A stretch of DNA of 64,000 nucleotides. It comes from a virus. The stretch's first letter is position 1; the number at the start of each line of letters is the position of its first letter. This document shows, one piece after another, positions 51,346 to 60,081 of this stretch. Made by a program: the position numbers and the translations under genes. The notes under the pieces were generated by a model. The model searched no databases. It was given only the letters and a program-made list of their open reading frames with translations, and was not told where the DNA came from. Location: positions 1-64,000 of IMG/VR virus record IMGVR_UViG_3300027704_000014; one strand, 5' to 3'.

Positions 51346-51922
51346 ATATGTTAAATTCCACTGGTATTATGTTATGGTATCCCCAGTAATATGTCTTTAG
51401 TGGGTCATGTGTTCCGTCATCTAGTTGTGCTGTTGTATGAGAATAATTGACTCCTTCGTTAGTTATACTAGGAAACGGTAGAGATAGATTTATAAGTACT
51501 CCTACGTTTAACGGATTACTCGATGGATTAAGATATGCAAAATCTTTTAAATCTTTGGCTGCTTTACTAATACATCTACCTAAATGTACACCACATAAAA
51601 ATATGTTATCGTATGTTGGGTATTCAGTATTAAATATATTAGTTACATTATTATGTAAAGATCGTATATGCTGTAACTCAGGTACTGTTTCGTTAACATC
51701 ATGCACGAAGTCAGCACCGAGATGTGGTTTAGTATGTGTTGGCGTATTTACATAAACATCAGTTCCGTGATTTACTGACTCCCACCGTGTAACTCGAGAA
51801 ATAAATTTAGATAATTCCTTTACATCGGTCAACATGTGAGCATGATATTCAGCATCTGCTGGCATTAAAGAATGCCACATATCAATTATAACAATTGCTG
51901 ATTTGCCGGATGGTCTATTCAC
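51338..51922 (-). CDS. Isochorismatase-like cysteine hydrolase
   Basis: 194 aa, GTG start overlapping the amidinotransferase stop. AIVIIDMWHSL supplies the N-terminal Asp, and NIFLCGVHLGRCISKAAKDL matches the Gxxxx-C-V/I-x-x-TA block with the nucleophilic Cys. The central Lys of the triad is not certain. Family members cleave amides or vinyl ethers (nicotinamidase, N-carbamoyl amidohydrolase, isochorismatase). Next to an amidinotransferase, an amidase or ureido-hydrolase role is attractive. Confidence 0.65.
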   Translation of the reverse strand: MNRPSGKSAIVIIDMWHSLMPADAEYHAHMLTDVKELSKFISRVTRWESVNHGTDVYVNTPTHTKPHLGADFVHDVNETVPELQHIRSLHNNVTNIFNTEYPTYDNIFLCGVHLGRCISKAAKDLKDFAYLNPSSNPLNVGVLINLSLPFPSITNEGVNYSHTTAQLDDGTHDPLKTYYWGYHNIIPVEFNIYG

Positions 51923-52892
51923 GTTCTAGGTCCAATGTAACACAATGAAAGCCGCCGCCTAGTGTACGCTGGTGCCTAATAGGTAGCATTGCACTTTCTA
52001 TGCCATACTTTTCTAGCTCTTTTGCTAACGGTGTTTGATGTTCTTCTAATACTACTAAGTTAGGATTTACACTTAACAAATTCATATTAATCCACACACT
52101 AGCATTATTGTAATGACTATGGTAGCCAATGTCTACTGGCTCAGGACACATAATGTAGTCCCAACTTCTAAACGGTTCGGGCAATACATTTACATCTTTT
52201 ATTCTACTAGGGTTAAGTAGCATTAAACCCTCTCGTAGAAACGCTACAGTGCTGTCTATGTGCATGTAACTGTACACACCCTCTAATGTGTGTACTTTAG
52301 CAGTATCGCCTAGTAGATCCTGTAACAGCATTGCTCCTTGCTTATTACCACTATTGCTTACTAGATATAATATATCCTCGTTAGCACGAATAGTGTTAGC
52401 GGCATCGAACAATGGAGTTAGTTCGTTTAGTGCAAGTGTATCAGGATCACCACAACAATCTAAATTGTAATTGTAATCTCCTCTGTCAGCAGCTAATACA
52501 ACCATAGGCTCATCAAAAGCGTGATTAATATTTTTCCAATTAGTTGCTCTAGGGCGTATAGGGTTAGGTGTAGCCAATGCTAGTTTATTATGTACAAACC
52601 CAATATCTCTTGGGCAGTAATCGTAGTATTGTGTTTTCTCTACAGGCTGTGGGCGTATTACTTCTGCACCTTCACCTTCTAAAAATTTACTTAGAGTATC
52701 TAAGTCTTCGTTTGATTCGTCTATGACTTGCTGTGGATAGTCGCCACTAGTAATAGTGCTTTCGTCAGCAACATCTGCATAGTTTACTGTGCGTACACTT
52801 ATGTCTATGGGAGGTACAGTAGCACCAGTTGCAGTGCCTACTATTACTTTTTTTAGTGTGTCCCATTCATTGGTCGCGTATTTCTTAGTCAT
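51915..52892 (-). CDS. Amidinotransferase (GATM/StrB1-like)
   Basis: 325 aa from ATG 52892 (a GTG nine bases upstream is in frame). Catalytic elements: YCPRDIGFV (Asp), YSYMHIDSTVAFL (His) and the near-C-terminal RTLGGGFHCVTLD with nucleophile Cys317. This is the arginine:glycine / inosamine-phosphate amidinotransferase layout. It would move the amidino group of Arg to an amine, giving a guanidino product, for example on an amino-cyclitol or amino-sugar. An arginine-deiminase-like hydrolase is the alternative. Overlaps the B12 radical SAM gene by eight bases. Confidence 0.88.
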   Translation of the reverse strand: MTKKYATNEWDTLKKVIVGTATGATVPPIDISVRTVNYADVADESTITSGDYPQQVIDESNEDLDTLSKFLEGEGAEVIRPQPVEKTQYYDYCPRDIGFVHNKLALATPNPIRPRATNWKNINHAFDEPMVVLAADRGDYNYNLDCCGDPDTLALNELTPLFDAANTIRANEDILYLVSNSGNKQGAMLLQDLLGDTAKVHTLEGVYSYMHIDSTVAFLREGLMLLNPSRIKDVNVLPEPFRSWDYIMCPEPVDIGYHSHYNNASVWINMNLLSVNPNLVVLEEHQTPLAKELEKYGIESAMLPIRHQRTLGGGFHCVTLDLERE

Positions 52893-55242
52893 CCTCACCA
52901 CTACTAGTGCTAGTAAAGGGCATGTTAGCCATATCGCCTACAAGTTGTACAACCTGTGTTTGATTAGGGTTTAAGTCTTCTACTGATTGTGCATCAGTAG
53001 AGGCACGATATGCTGCCAAATCATTTAAGTGTTCGTTATCATCATTCACACCGGGTGAAATCTCAGCAGCAACTTCAACATCATGCGAACCACGATCCCA
53101 TTTACCTGTTCCGATATAGTTGTAGTCAAAGGTAAAGTCAATGTTATCATTAAGGAATTTTTCTTCTTCAAGCAAATCATTAAAGTCTATGTCTCCGCGA
53201 CCTGCTAATTTATCCCAATCTGGTTTTGCTAGTGCTCTTGCTCGCAGTGCAGGGTTACTTTGCATACGACTATAGTCTTGTGCAAAGAATGGGCCTTTTC
53301 TGCCTACTGGCGGTGCTTCTCTCATATCATATGGGTTGTCAATTTGCTTATAATCATATGTAAATTTAGCTGTCCAGCTGCCGGATGCACTAATTCTAAA
53401 TTTGTACACTGCTGTAAACATGCCTGGTCCAAACTGATTGCCAAACTCTTTTAAATCAATCTCTGGATTGAAATGTATTTGGGCTGTGTAACCACCTCTG
53501 GTTCTCCACAACATTCTCAAGAAAGGCCATATCTCATTTACTAAGTTATCAGCAAACGGTGAGATGTCTGGCTTAATGATCTTGTAATCAAAATTCTCAT
53601 ATTCTATTTCGTGCTGAGCACCCGGATCATCTAATGTTATTTCATAATGTTCTTTAACTAAGTTACGTCTAATTGGATAACCATACGGTACGTCAGTACA
53701 CCCTGCAATAAGATCTAAGTACATGTGGAAGAACTTAACACGATGCATAACGTGTGTTCCTGCAATAGTAAAGTCATTTGCAATCCAATGATTCATATAC
53801 TTGTGATACGAAACATTATACTTATGAGGATTCTGCCCTACAATAGTTTCTGGTCCTACAGCCATTCCAACACCGGCACCAACGTTGTTGATGTTCATGT
53901 TTCTGTTACGCCATAAGAACTGCATACTTTGTGCAAAGTCGTCGTGCTTCTCTGTTGGGAAGCCTACGATCCAGTTAGTGGCCGCCATTACGCCGTACTT
54001 CTTGCCCCACTTAAAGTTATCTTCCATTTCCTTAATTGTGACACCCTTAGCCATGTCGTCTAGTACACGTTGACTACCAGATTCGATACCGTAGTTAAAC
54101 ATAATGCAACCACCGTCGCCGGAGATGTCTCTGAAAAATTCTTCGTCCATTCTACCATCGCAACGAGCATAACCTGTCCAACGCATAGGAATTTTCTTTG
54201 CTCTTAGTGCAAGTGAAAACGCCCTTAGTTCATTGGGTACGCCATTTACAAGACTGTCAATGAACCACATGATGTCTGCACCTTTCTCATAGTACAAATA
54301 TTCTGCTTCTGTGATAACATCAACTGCCTGACGCTGTCTATATTTCCAAAAGTGTGTTTCTTCGCAGAACGTACACTTAGCTGTGCAACCACGTGAGAAC
54401 TCTGAGGTTACTCCGTTAGGTACTTTATATTCATTAAAGTCTAGGCCAGTGTAGTCTGGCATAGGCATACCGTTGATGTTTATACGTTCAGTATTAGATT
54501 GTTTTAGAACTTGTGGCTCATCATGTGTAATGCCCTCTTCGAGTTCTTTTAAAATTTGTAGTATAGCATGTTCGCCTTCGCCTGTTACAACATAGTCGTA
54601 TAAGCCTTTGCTGTCGAACCAATCCTTGTGTACGTTACTGCCGCCGACCATTTGTTTAATGTGAGGCGCACGTCTACGCAATTCTGCAGACATCCAGTTA
54701 GTAGGCTCTTCAGAGATGTAATACTGACTGAATCCTACAATAGTGGGGTTTGCTTCTATGATTTGATCAATGCCTTTTATAAGCAATGGTTCCAACAACG
54801 GATGGATATCTGTTAAGTAGGTATCGCCTAGCCAATGCCAACTAGCACTCGGATCCCACAACATAAAAGGTATTTTATTATTAGGTAGCCAGTCGTCTCT
54901 GAACAGATTATACGCTTTTACATTAAGATCGATAATAGTAGTTTCGTAGCCAGTGCTTTTTAATACACCACTTAGTCTTGCTAAGTTAAAAGGTGGAAAC
55001 TCTGGTGCCCACTCAGGACACATAACAAGCATTACAGATGACTCTCTGGTTTTATATTCTGTATATACAGTTGTCATCTTCTTCTGCTGGACTTTCTTTG
55101 CAAATGGAGCAATAACTTCCATCATGGTTTGATGTCTAGCATCTTCGATACTTAGATCTGGCTTAGCGTATGAGTTCACTTTTTCTGTTGCCAGATTATC
55201 TAAGTTGAAATCAATTACTGGCTTTTTTGAGTCGTCTGACAT
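52885..55242 (-). CDS. B12-binding-type radical SAM protein, 785 aa
   Basis: N-terminal Rossmann-like domain (about 65-240: VMLVMCPEWAPEFPPFNLARL, TTIIDLNVKAYNLF, IVGFSQYYISEEP, VVTGEGEHAIL) resembles B12-binding domains, though the DxHxxG His motif is absent, so cobalamin may bind base-off differently or not at all. Radical SAM core has RGCTAKCTFCEE (Cys286, Cys290, Cys293), FIDSLVNG and NYGIESGSQRVLDDMAKG. A long C-terminal part (about 530-785) is unassigned. Family members do methylations, ring contractions or C-C chemistry. Confidence 0.85.
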   Translation of the reverse strand: MSDDSKKPVIDFNLDNLATEKVNSYAKPDLSIEDARHQTMMEVIAPFAKKVQQKKMTTVYTEYKTRESSVMLVMCPEWAPEFPPFNLARLSGVLKSTGYETTIIDLNVKAYNLFRDDWLPNNKIPFMLWDPSASWHWLGDTYLTDIHPLLEPLLIKGIDQIIEANPTIVGFSQYYISEEPTNWMSAELRRRAPHIKQMVGGSNVHKDWFDSKGLYDYVVTGEGEHAILQILKELEEGITHDEPQVLKQSNTERININGMPMPDYTGLDFNEYKVPNGVTSEFSRGCTAKCTFCEETHFWKYRQRQAVDVITEAEYLYYEKGADIMWFIDSLVNGVPNELRAFSLALRAKKIPMRWTGYARCDGRMDEEFFRDISGDGGCIMFNYGIESGSQRVLDDMAKGVTIKEMEDNFKWGKKYGVMAATNWIVGFPTEKHDDFAQSMQFLWRNRNMNINNVGAGVGMAVGPETIVGQNPHKYNVSYHKYMNHWIANDFTIAGTHVMHRVKFFHMYLDLIAGCTDVPYGYPIRRNLVKEHYEITLDDPGAQHEIEYENFDYKIIKPDISPFADNLVNEIWPFLRMLWRTRGGYTAQIHFNPEIDLKEFGNQFGPGMFTAVYKFRISASGSWTAKFTYDYKQIDNPYDMREAPPVGRKGPFFAQDYSRMQSNPALRARALAKPDWDKLAGRGDIDFNDLLEEEKFLNDNIDFTFDYNYIGTGKWDRGSHDVEVAAEISPGVNDDNEHLNDLAAYRASTDAQSVEDLNPNQTQVVQLVGDMANMPFTSTSSGEDD

Positions 55243-55269
55243 AATTTCTTCTGTTCCTATTGATGCAGC

Positions 55270-55277
55270 TATTTACC
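55270..55277 (-). promoter_or_regulatory. Possible late promoter GGTAAATA
   Basis: On the minus strand GGTAAATAG lies 28 bases before the B12-type radical SAM start (55242), one base off GATAAATA. It sits in the only gap of note in the right operon. Confidence 0.35.
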
Positions 55278-55285
55278 GCTTTTTG

Positions 55286-56875
55286 CTAGTATGCAGTATT
55301 GTTCATGAGCAACCGAGAGAAGTTCATTGGTGCTGCTATTAGCTCTTTATTTCTACTAAGTACATCAAAATTATGCTGTAGGGTAGGCACCATTTCTTCT
55401 ATCATTTGTTGCCACTCGTCATGTGATAAGTTTATTAAACGTTTAGCTTCTTCCATTACCATATCCATTCGTTTATCACAGTCCGGTTCTAAATCGTAAC
55501 TCTCATCTATCCATCTGCTGAACGTTTTATACCCGAACTTGCGTAGGTTTTCTAATGTTCTATCTACCCCTACTACTACAAACGGATGCTTCATACATAA
55601 TGGTTTATATATTTTTTCACTTAAAAATACACTGTTTGTTGGCTGAATATCTACAAGATGGTTGTACTTGTATGTGTCTTTATAAAATAATGTTTCGTTT
55701 ACAATACTAAAATACGAAGTATCAAAATGTGATATATCGTCACTTTGCAAGTCTGCTGGATTCCAGCGTTCTTCTGTTTTGTTTAAGTTATAATCTAATT
55801 CAGGCACAACGTTTTCAAAGAAATAATGCATAGTATCTTCCCAGTGCCCTATGTCGCCCGGTAAACGAATACCTTTCCATCTATCAAGGTGGCCATCTGT
55901 ATTATAAAAACTAACGTGTCCTTGCTCTATTAAGCCTGCACTGTGTAATTCTGTTATAACTTTTACACGATGTAATCTAGGCATACGGTTATAACATAAG
56001 TATTTCTTTTCACGTTTGCCTGTGTATACTTCTCTGTTTATTTCAGAATAATGACCTACTAGTCCTTGTTCAAACATCATGCCTTTTGCTACTGCTTCAA
56101 ACCTTGCACAAGGTACTATAGCTAATTCTTCTTCAAACCCGTGTTGTTTACACCAGTTACTATATATTTGTTGACCGTTTAGTGCTCCGGTGAGAAACAA
56201 AAATCTATTATCAAAGCCTGGTATGTGCTTTCTTACACGTCTAATAATACTATGACATGTATACAACCTTGTCCAATACATTGCTTCGTCTTTGTCATCG
56301 AAGGCAAAGTACTCTATACCGTTATATATTTTTTTCTTAATAAAATCTACTAAATCTAATACCGCTAATTGGTCAATAGCATGTTCACGTATAGGTCCTG
56401 CATATATTGGAAATAGTCTGCCTGACTCAAAGTATGGTAGCAGTGGAGAAAAACTAGATCGAAGTACTACGTCATAATTGCCTGAATTTCTACTGTTTGA
56501 TTCGCCTAAATCTGATATGCTCAATTCATTATTTACACGTTGAATAAAATCTGAGCCGTTCCATACCCACTTATCGTTCGAAGTTAGATGTTGCATATCT
56601 GCCTGATTGTATGCAGTAGTTTCTTCATCATCTATTATAAGCAGTGTTTTATTGTAATAATTTTGAAAGTACTCTCGATTCAAACCAACTACTATGGATA
56701 CATCATATCTAGCAAAGTCTTCCTTTTCGCCGATGCCTGTATGTACTAATGACTGTATTCCTATGCTCTTTAGTTCTTGTACTAAGTCATCCATCTCTAA
56801 GGCTATACAGTCTGTGATGATTTCAATTTGATCACCAAACTTTTTTGCTTGTTGTGCAATTAAATGTGTATTCAT
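55286..56875 (-). CDS. Glycosyltransferase-like protein, paralogue 3
   Basis: 529 aa. N-terminal part DIEIITDCIALEMDDLVQELKSIG, middle KKYLCYNRMPRLHRVKVITELHSAGL (a conserved N-R-R/P-R-x-HR element shared with the 57672 copy), C-terminal VNETLFYKDTYKYNH...FLSEKIYKPLCMKHPFVVVG...NLRKFGYKTFSRWIDESYD. The FLSEKI-x-KP-x3-HPF signature resembles a GT-B nucleotide-sugar site. ATGA overlap with the SGNH gene at 56872, its likely partner. Confidence 0.62.
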   Translation of the reverse strand: MNTHLIAQQAKKFGDQIEIITDCIALEMDDLVQELKSIGIQSLVHTGIGEKEDFARYDVSIVVGLNREYFQNYYNKTLLIIDDEETTAYNQADMQHLTSNDKWVWNGSDFIQRVNNELSISDLGESNSRNSGNYDVVLRSSFSPLLPYFESGRLFPIYAGPIREHAIDQLAVLDLVDFIKKKIYNGIEYFAFDDKDEAMYWTRLYTCHSIIRRVRKHIPGFDNRFLFLTGALNGQQIYSNWCKQHGFEEELAIVPCARFEAVAKGMMFEQGLVGHYSEINREVYTGKREKKYLCYNRMPRLHRVKVITELHSAGLIEQGHVSFYNTDGHLDRWKGIRLPGDIGHWEDTMHYFFENVVPELDYNLNKTEERWNPADLQSDDISHFDTSYFSIVNETLFYKDTYKYNHLVDIQPTNSVFLSEKIYKPLCMKHPFVVVGVDRTLENLRKFGYKTFSRWIDESYDLEPDCDKRMDMVMEEAKRLINLSHDEWQQMIEEMVPTLQHNFDVLSRNKELIAAPMNFSRLLMNNTAY

Positions 56876-57675
56876 GTAAGATCAAACCACGCATGTAATA
56901 GTTGTTCTGGTCGTTCTTCTATTGCTTCAGTATGGGTATCACACGAGCTTGCCCATTCTCCTGTTTCACTAGATAAGTTAAAACCTATTTTGTTTAAGTA
57001 GTCGTAATATGTTTTTGTTTTAGGATGATAATCTACGCTAGGATTTCCTTCGTGGTCGTTGAATGCAAATGTTTCTGCCCACGATCCTCCGCAACCTCTA
57101 TTTAGAAGATCCGGAAGTATCTGGTTCCTAAGATCATTGTAAAATATATTTAAATCAGTATAGTCATTTGATAGATCCGGAGTCTGGCTTAACCCATAGT
57201 AATCTTGCATATCAGGATCTACTCCCCACATCGAAATACTATCAAACGATTGCGACTCGAGCATTTTCATTGCTGTGTCTACAATAGCATAGTCCCTTAC
57301 AGCAAACCCTTTAGTATCAGATAGATACTTGTTTACAATCTCTAACGGAATATCACTCTGCGAATATATGTTGCCGGGTGTTTTCCAGTCATTATCTTTA
57401 AAACTGTCTTGTCTATAGAACGTTGTCCACATAATAGTAACTAAGTCATCTTCGCCAATGTTATAGTATCGCATTGCTTGACTTAACTTAGAAAGTATGT
57501 AAGTGTTTCCTGCTCCAGGTTTACCAGTGTTTACATAGCCTGCATCTGGCATTTCGTGTGTAATTACGTCAGCCCATGTAGGCCAATAGTAGTTAGTAAA
57601 ACTGCAACCAAATGCAAAATGTCTTTTATATTTTTTTAGATCTAAATCTTTAATGTTTTGTGTATTGTATATCAT
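56872..57675 (-). CDS. SGNH-hydrolase-like protein, paralogue C
   Basis: 267 aa. HFAFGCSFTNYYWPTWADVI (Ser25) and EGNPSVDYHPKTKTYYDYL (Asp/His block V) match the plus-strand protein at 47758. GAGNTYILSKL gives a block II/III Gly/Asn region. Overlaps both neighbouring glycosyltransferase-like genes by four bases, giving the fixed order GT-SGNH-GT, which suggests a joint acceptor. Possible acyl esterase or transferase. Confidence 0.65.
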   Translation of the reverse strand: MIYNTQNIKDLDLKKYKRHFAFGCSFTNYYWPTWADVITHEMPDAGYVNTGKPGAGNTYILSKLSQAMRYYNIGEDDLVTIMWTTFYRQDSFKDNDWKTPGNIYSQSDIPLEIVNKYLSDTKGFAVRDYAIVDTAMKMLESQSFDSISMWGVDPDMQDYYGLSQTPDLSNDYTDLNIFYNDLRNQILPDLLNRGCGGSWAETFAFNDHEGNPSVDYHPKTKTYYDYLNKIGFNLSSETGEWASSCDTHTEAIEERPEQLLHAWFDLT

Positions 57676-59000
57676 GTGTGTTTATATATGAACTCTTTTT
57701 TATGTGTTAGTACAGTAAAGTTATGCTCTGCAATTTCTCTACAAAATTTCAAGTAATCTTCTAATGCTTCGCCTTCTAATTTGCATAGTCTGTCTACTTC
57801 CTTGAGTATAGCAATAAGCCTAAGCCAGTTATCTTCAATGCTATCATAACTCTCGTCTATTACTGGTGAATATGTTTTATACCCTAGCCCTCGTAAATAC
57901 TTTAATGTATGCGGTGTTGCACATAGTACAAAAGGATGTCTAAATAAAATTGCTTTAAATATCTTTTCACTGAGGAAACAACTATCTTCCCAATCTCTAT
58001 ATTCTGTAAAGAATATAGTTTCACTTACTAAACTAAAGTAAGTATCTTCGTACAGTTTATCTATGTGATCAGATGTTTCTAGTTGTGCTTGGTTTATGCT
58101 TAGATCAGGCTTGTCTAATGTTAGTTCACCTATATTAGAAATCCTTTCTCTGTTAGCAACTAGCACACGGTGTATGCCTTCATGAAAAAGAAATGACTCT
58201 TGTATTATGTAGTCTAATTCCGTTGTCCATGTTCTATTGTCATCTGATTTTGCTAAACTAACATGCCCTAACTTTAATAAGTCTGAACTTTCTAATAGTG
58301 CTGTCATTAAAGGTCTATGCAAACGCCACCGCCTATTAAAGTTTAAAAACTTCTTAGGATACTCTTTACTTTGTAATACATTAGGCATCTTGGCTTTGCC
58401 ATTTGCTACCTGGGTTGCTAGACCTGCGTCTCCATTAATCGGCACCAGGTGGCCGCCCCCTGCTGGAACCTCATGTGAGTGGCTGTCTGATGGAAGAGTC
58501 ATAGTATGTATTCCATATTTGTCTGCTATCATTCCGAACCAGTCAGATTGTACAGCAAATTCAAATTCTAACATACTGTGATATTGAAAAGGCCTTCTAC
58601 CGTATAGTTTTACATATTCATCAAATTTTTGTTGCAAATCTAATGCACCTGAGAACAGTATTAATTTCTGTGGTGGTATTTCATATCTGTCAATAACCCA
58701 TTCGTATATTTCACCAATAAGATTACTAAAGCCTTCGTGGAAGTTTTCAAGTATTATATAACATTCATCATTAGGATCTTTAATCCTAGACATTAAATCA
58801 GGTCCAACGTCTTTTGATATGTTGGCGAGATTAAGACTTACTACTGATTTAAATTCTATTAAATAGTAATCAATAGGATCGGCATCCCAATCTTTAATTC
58901 TAGTAACCATAGATACTGCACGGTGCTCTCTAATGAATATTTCGTTTCGACTGCCCTGTGTATCGTAGTACCAGTATCCGTCTGAATTAAGAAGCGGCAT
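57672..59000 (-). CDS. Glycosyltransferase-like protein, paralogue 4
   Basis: 442 aa from ATG 59000; an upstream TTG at 59051 is in frame but overlaps the radical SAM gene by 65 bases. KKFLNFNRRWRLHRPLMTALLES and the C-terminal LVSETIFFTEYRD...CFLSEKIFKAILFRHPFVLCA...LRGLGYKTYSPVIDESYD match the 55286 copy closely. The same GT-B-like signature argues for a sugar transferase. Conserved HR-rich middle may bind the acceptor or phosphate. Confidence 0.62.
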   Translation of the reverse strand: MPLLNSDGYWYYDTQGSRNEIFIREHRAVSMVTRIKDWDADPIDYYLIEFKSVVSLNLANISKDVGPDLMSRIKDPNDECYIILENFHEGFSNLIGEIYEWVIDRYEIPPQKLILFSGALDLQQKFDEYVKLYGRRPFQYHSMLEFEFAVQSDWFGMIADKYGIHTMTLPSDSHSHEVPAGGGHLVPINGDAGLATQVANGKAKMPNVLQSKEYPKKFLNFNRRWRLHRPLMTALLESSDLLKLGHVSLAKSDDNRTWTTELDYIIQESFLFHEGIHRVLVANRERISNIGELTLDKPDLSINQAQLETSDHIDKLYEDTYFSLVSETIFFTEYRDWEDSCFLSEKIFKAILFRHPFVLCATPHTLKYLRGLGYKTYSPVIDESYDSIEDNWLRLIAILKEVDRLCKLEGEALEDYLKFCREIAEHNFTVLTHKKEFIYKHT

Positions 59001-60081
59001 CTGACTTGTTGCCCCAATCAGCGTCTGTCTTATCAAATCCTTCACCAGCAATAGTTGCTTCTACATCAATTGCTTCTGCGGCTTCTCTGTTTTCTATAGT
59101 CTTTTCATCCAGTTCTGAAAGTTCTCTTTTAGGAATAATAATATCTGTACCACAATGACAATGCATCTTGTCACATATAACAGTTCTAGGTTCTACATAA
59201 CGAATGTCTTTCATTATGTGTCCTACTTCGCCACTTACACCACAACTTGCTAATGTAATTTGTCCTGTTGGACTAATAAAGATACTGTCTCCTATACGGC
59301 ATTCCCAACCTGTAAAAAAGTTTTGTCTGCGTACAATAACATCATTACTGTTACAAGGCTCAGTTGATCCGTCTGCATACAAGTTAAAACTTTGTGCTTT
59401 ACTTTCTTTATATGGCTTAGGAATTGTAAACTCCATTTCGCAACTGTGTGATTCAATAAACTTTGTTTTATCATCGTCGTCATACTTCCATGGACCTGCG
59501 TTAACAGTCATTTCGTCATATAGTGGTGTCCATTCAATGAAGTAGTTAGGCATTGCTTTTTTAAGCTCTTCGCCATATTCTACGACTTCCCAAAATCTTT
59601 CATCATGTAATAACAGTTTAGTAGCAAGGTAGTTTACTTTGTCACATAGGAACATATTCTTTTCTTTATAACTAGCCTTGTCAGCAAACTCTACGTGAAA
59701 ACTTGCAACAATGTCATCAAACAAATGTACATGTTTCTGCCACCATGCTAGTGGTCTACTTAGGTTTGTGTTTACAGCAATAGTTGCGTCTGGCAACTTA
59801 GCTCTTAGATATTCTACAATCGGAATAAAGTGTTTCCATGCAGTTGGCTCTCCGCCACTAAAGAAAAACTTATAATGCTTGTAGCCATCTTTCTTGTAAT
59901 TTGCAATTATTGTATCTAAATTGTCTAGGTAAATTTGTAAGTCGCCCTCATTACGAAAGTCTCCTAACCAGTTACCAGGATTACAATAACTGCAACTATA
60001 GTTACAGAAGTTGTTTACCTGCCAGGTAATACTGAGATATTTCTCAGGTGCTTCAACCGCAATTAATTTTGTTCTATCCAT
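58987..60081 (-). CDS. Radical SAM enzyme with C-terminal auxiliary cysteines
   Basis: 364 aa. Core motif NNFCNYSCSYCNP (Cys26, Cys30, Cys33), then FFFSGGEPTAW and VNTNLSR. The C-terminal half has a run of cysteines (GWECRIGD, LASCGVSGEVG, VICDKMHCHCGTD) that fits a SPASM/twitch-type auxiliary cluster. A disordered acidic tail (after about 330) follows. SPASM enzymes often act on peptides or sugars. Fifth radical SAM protein of the right operon. Confidence 0.88.
   Translation of the reverse strand: MDRTKLIAVEAPEKYLSITWQVNNFCNYSCSYCNPGNWLGDFRNEGDLQIYLDNLDTIIANYKKDGYKHYKFFFSGGEPTAWKHFIPIVEYLRAKLPDATIAVNTNLSRPLAWWQKHVHLFDDIVASFHVEFADKASYKEKNMFLCDKVNYLATKLLLHDERFWEVVEYGEELKKAMPNYFIEWTPLYDEMTVNAGPWKYDDDDKTKFIESHSCEMEFTIPKPYKESKAQSFNLYADGSTEPCNSNDVIVRRQNFFTGWECRIGDSIFISPTGQITLASCGVSGEVGHIMKDIRYVEPRTVICDKMHCHCGTDIIIPKRELSELDEKTIENREAAEAIDVEATIAGEGFDKTDADWGNKSDAAS

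Noticed and set aside
59001-59051. TTG-started extension of the glycosyltransferase-like gene
   Set aside because: It would overlap the radical SAM gene by 65 bases; ATG 59000 gives a short overlap usual for this operon.
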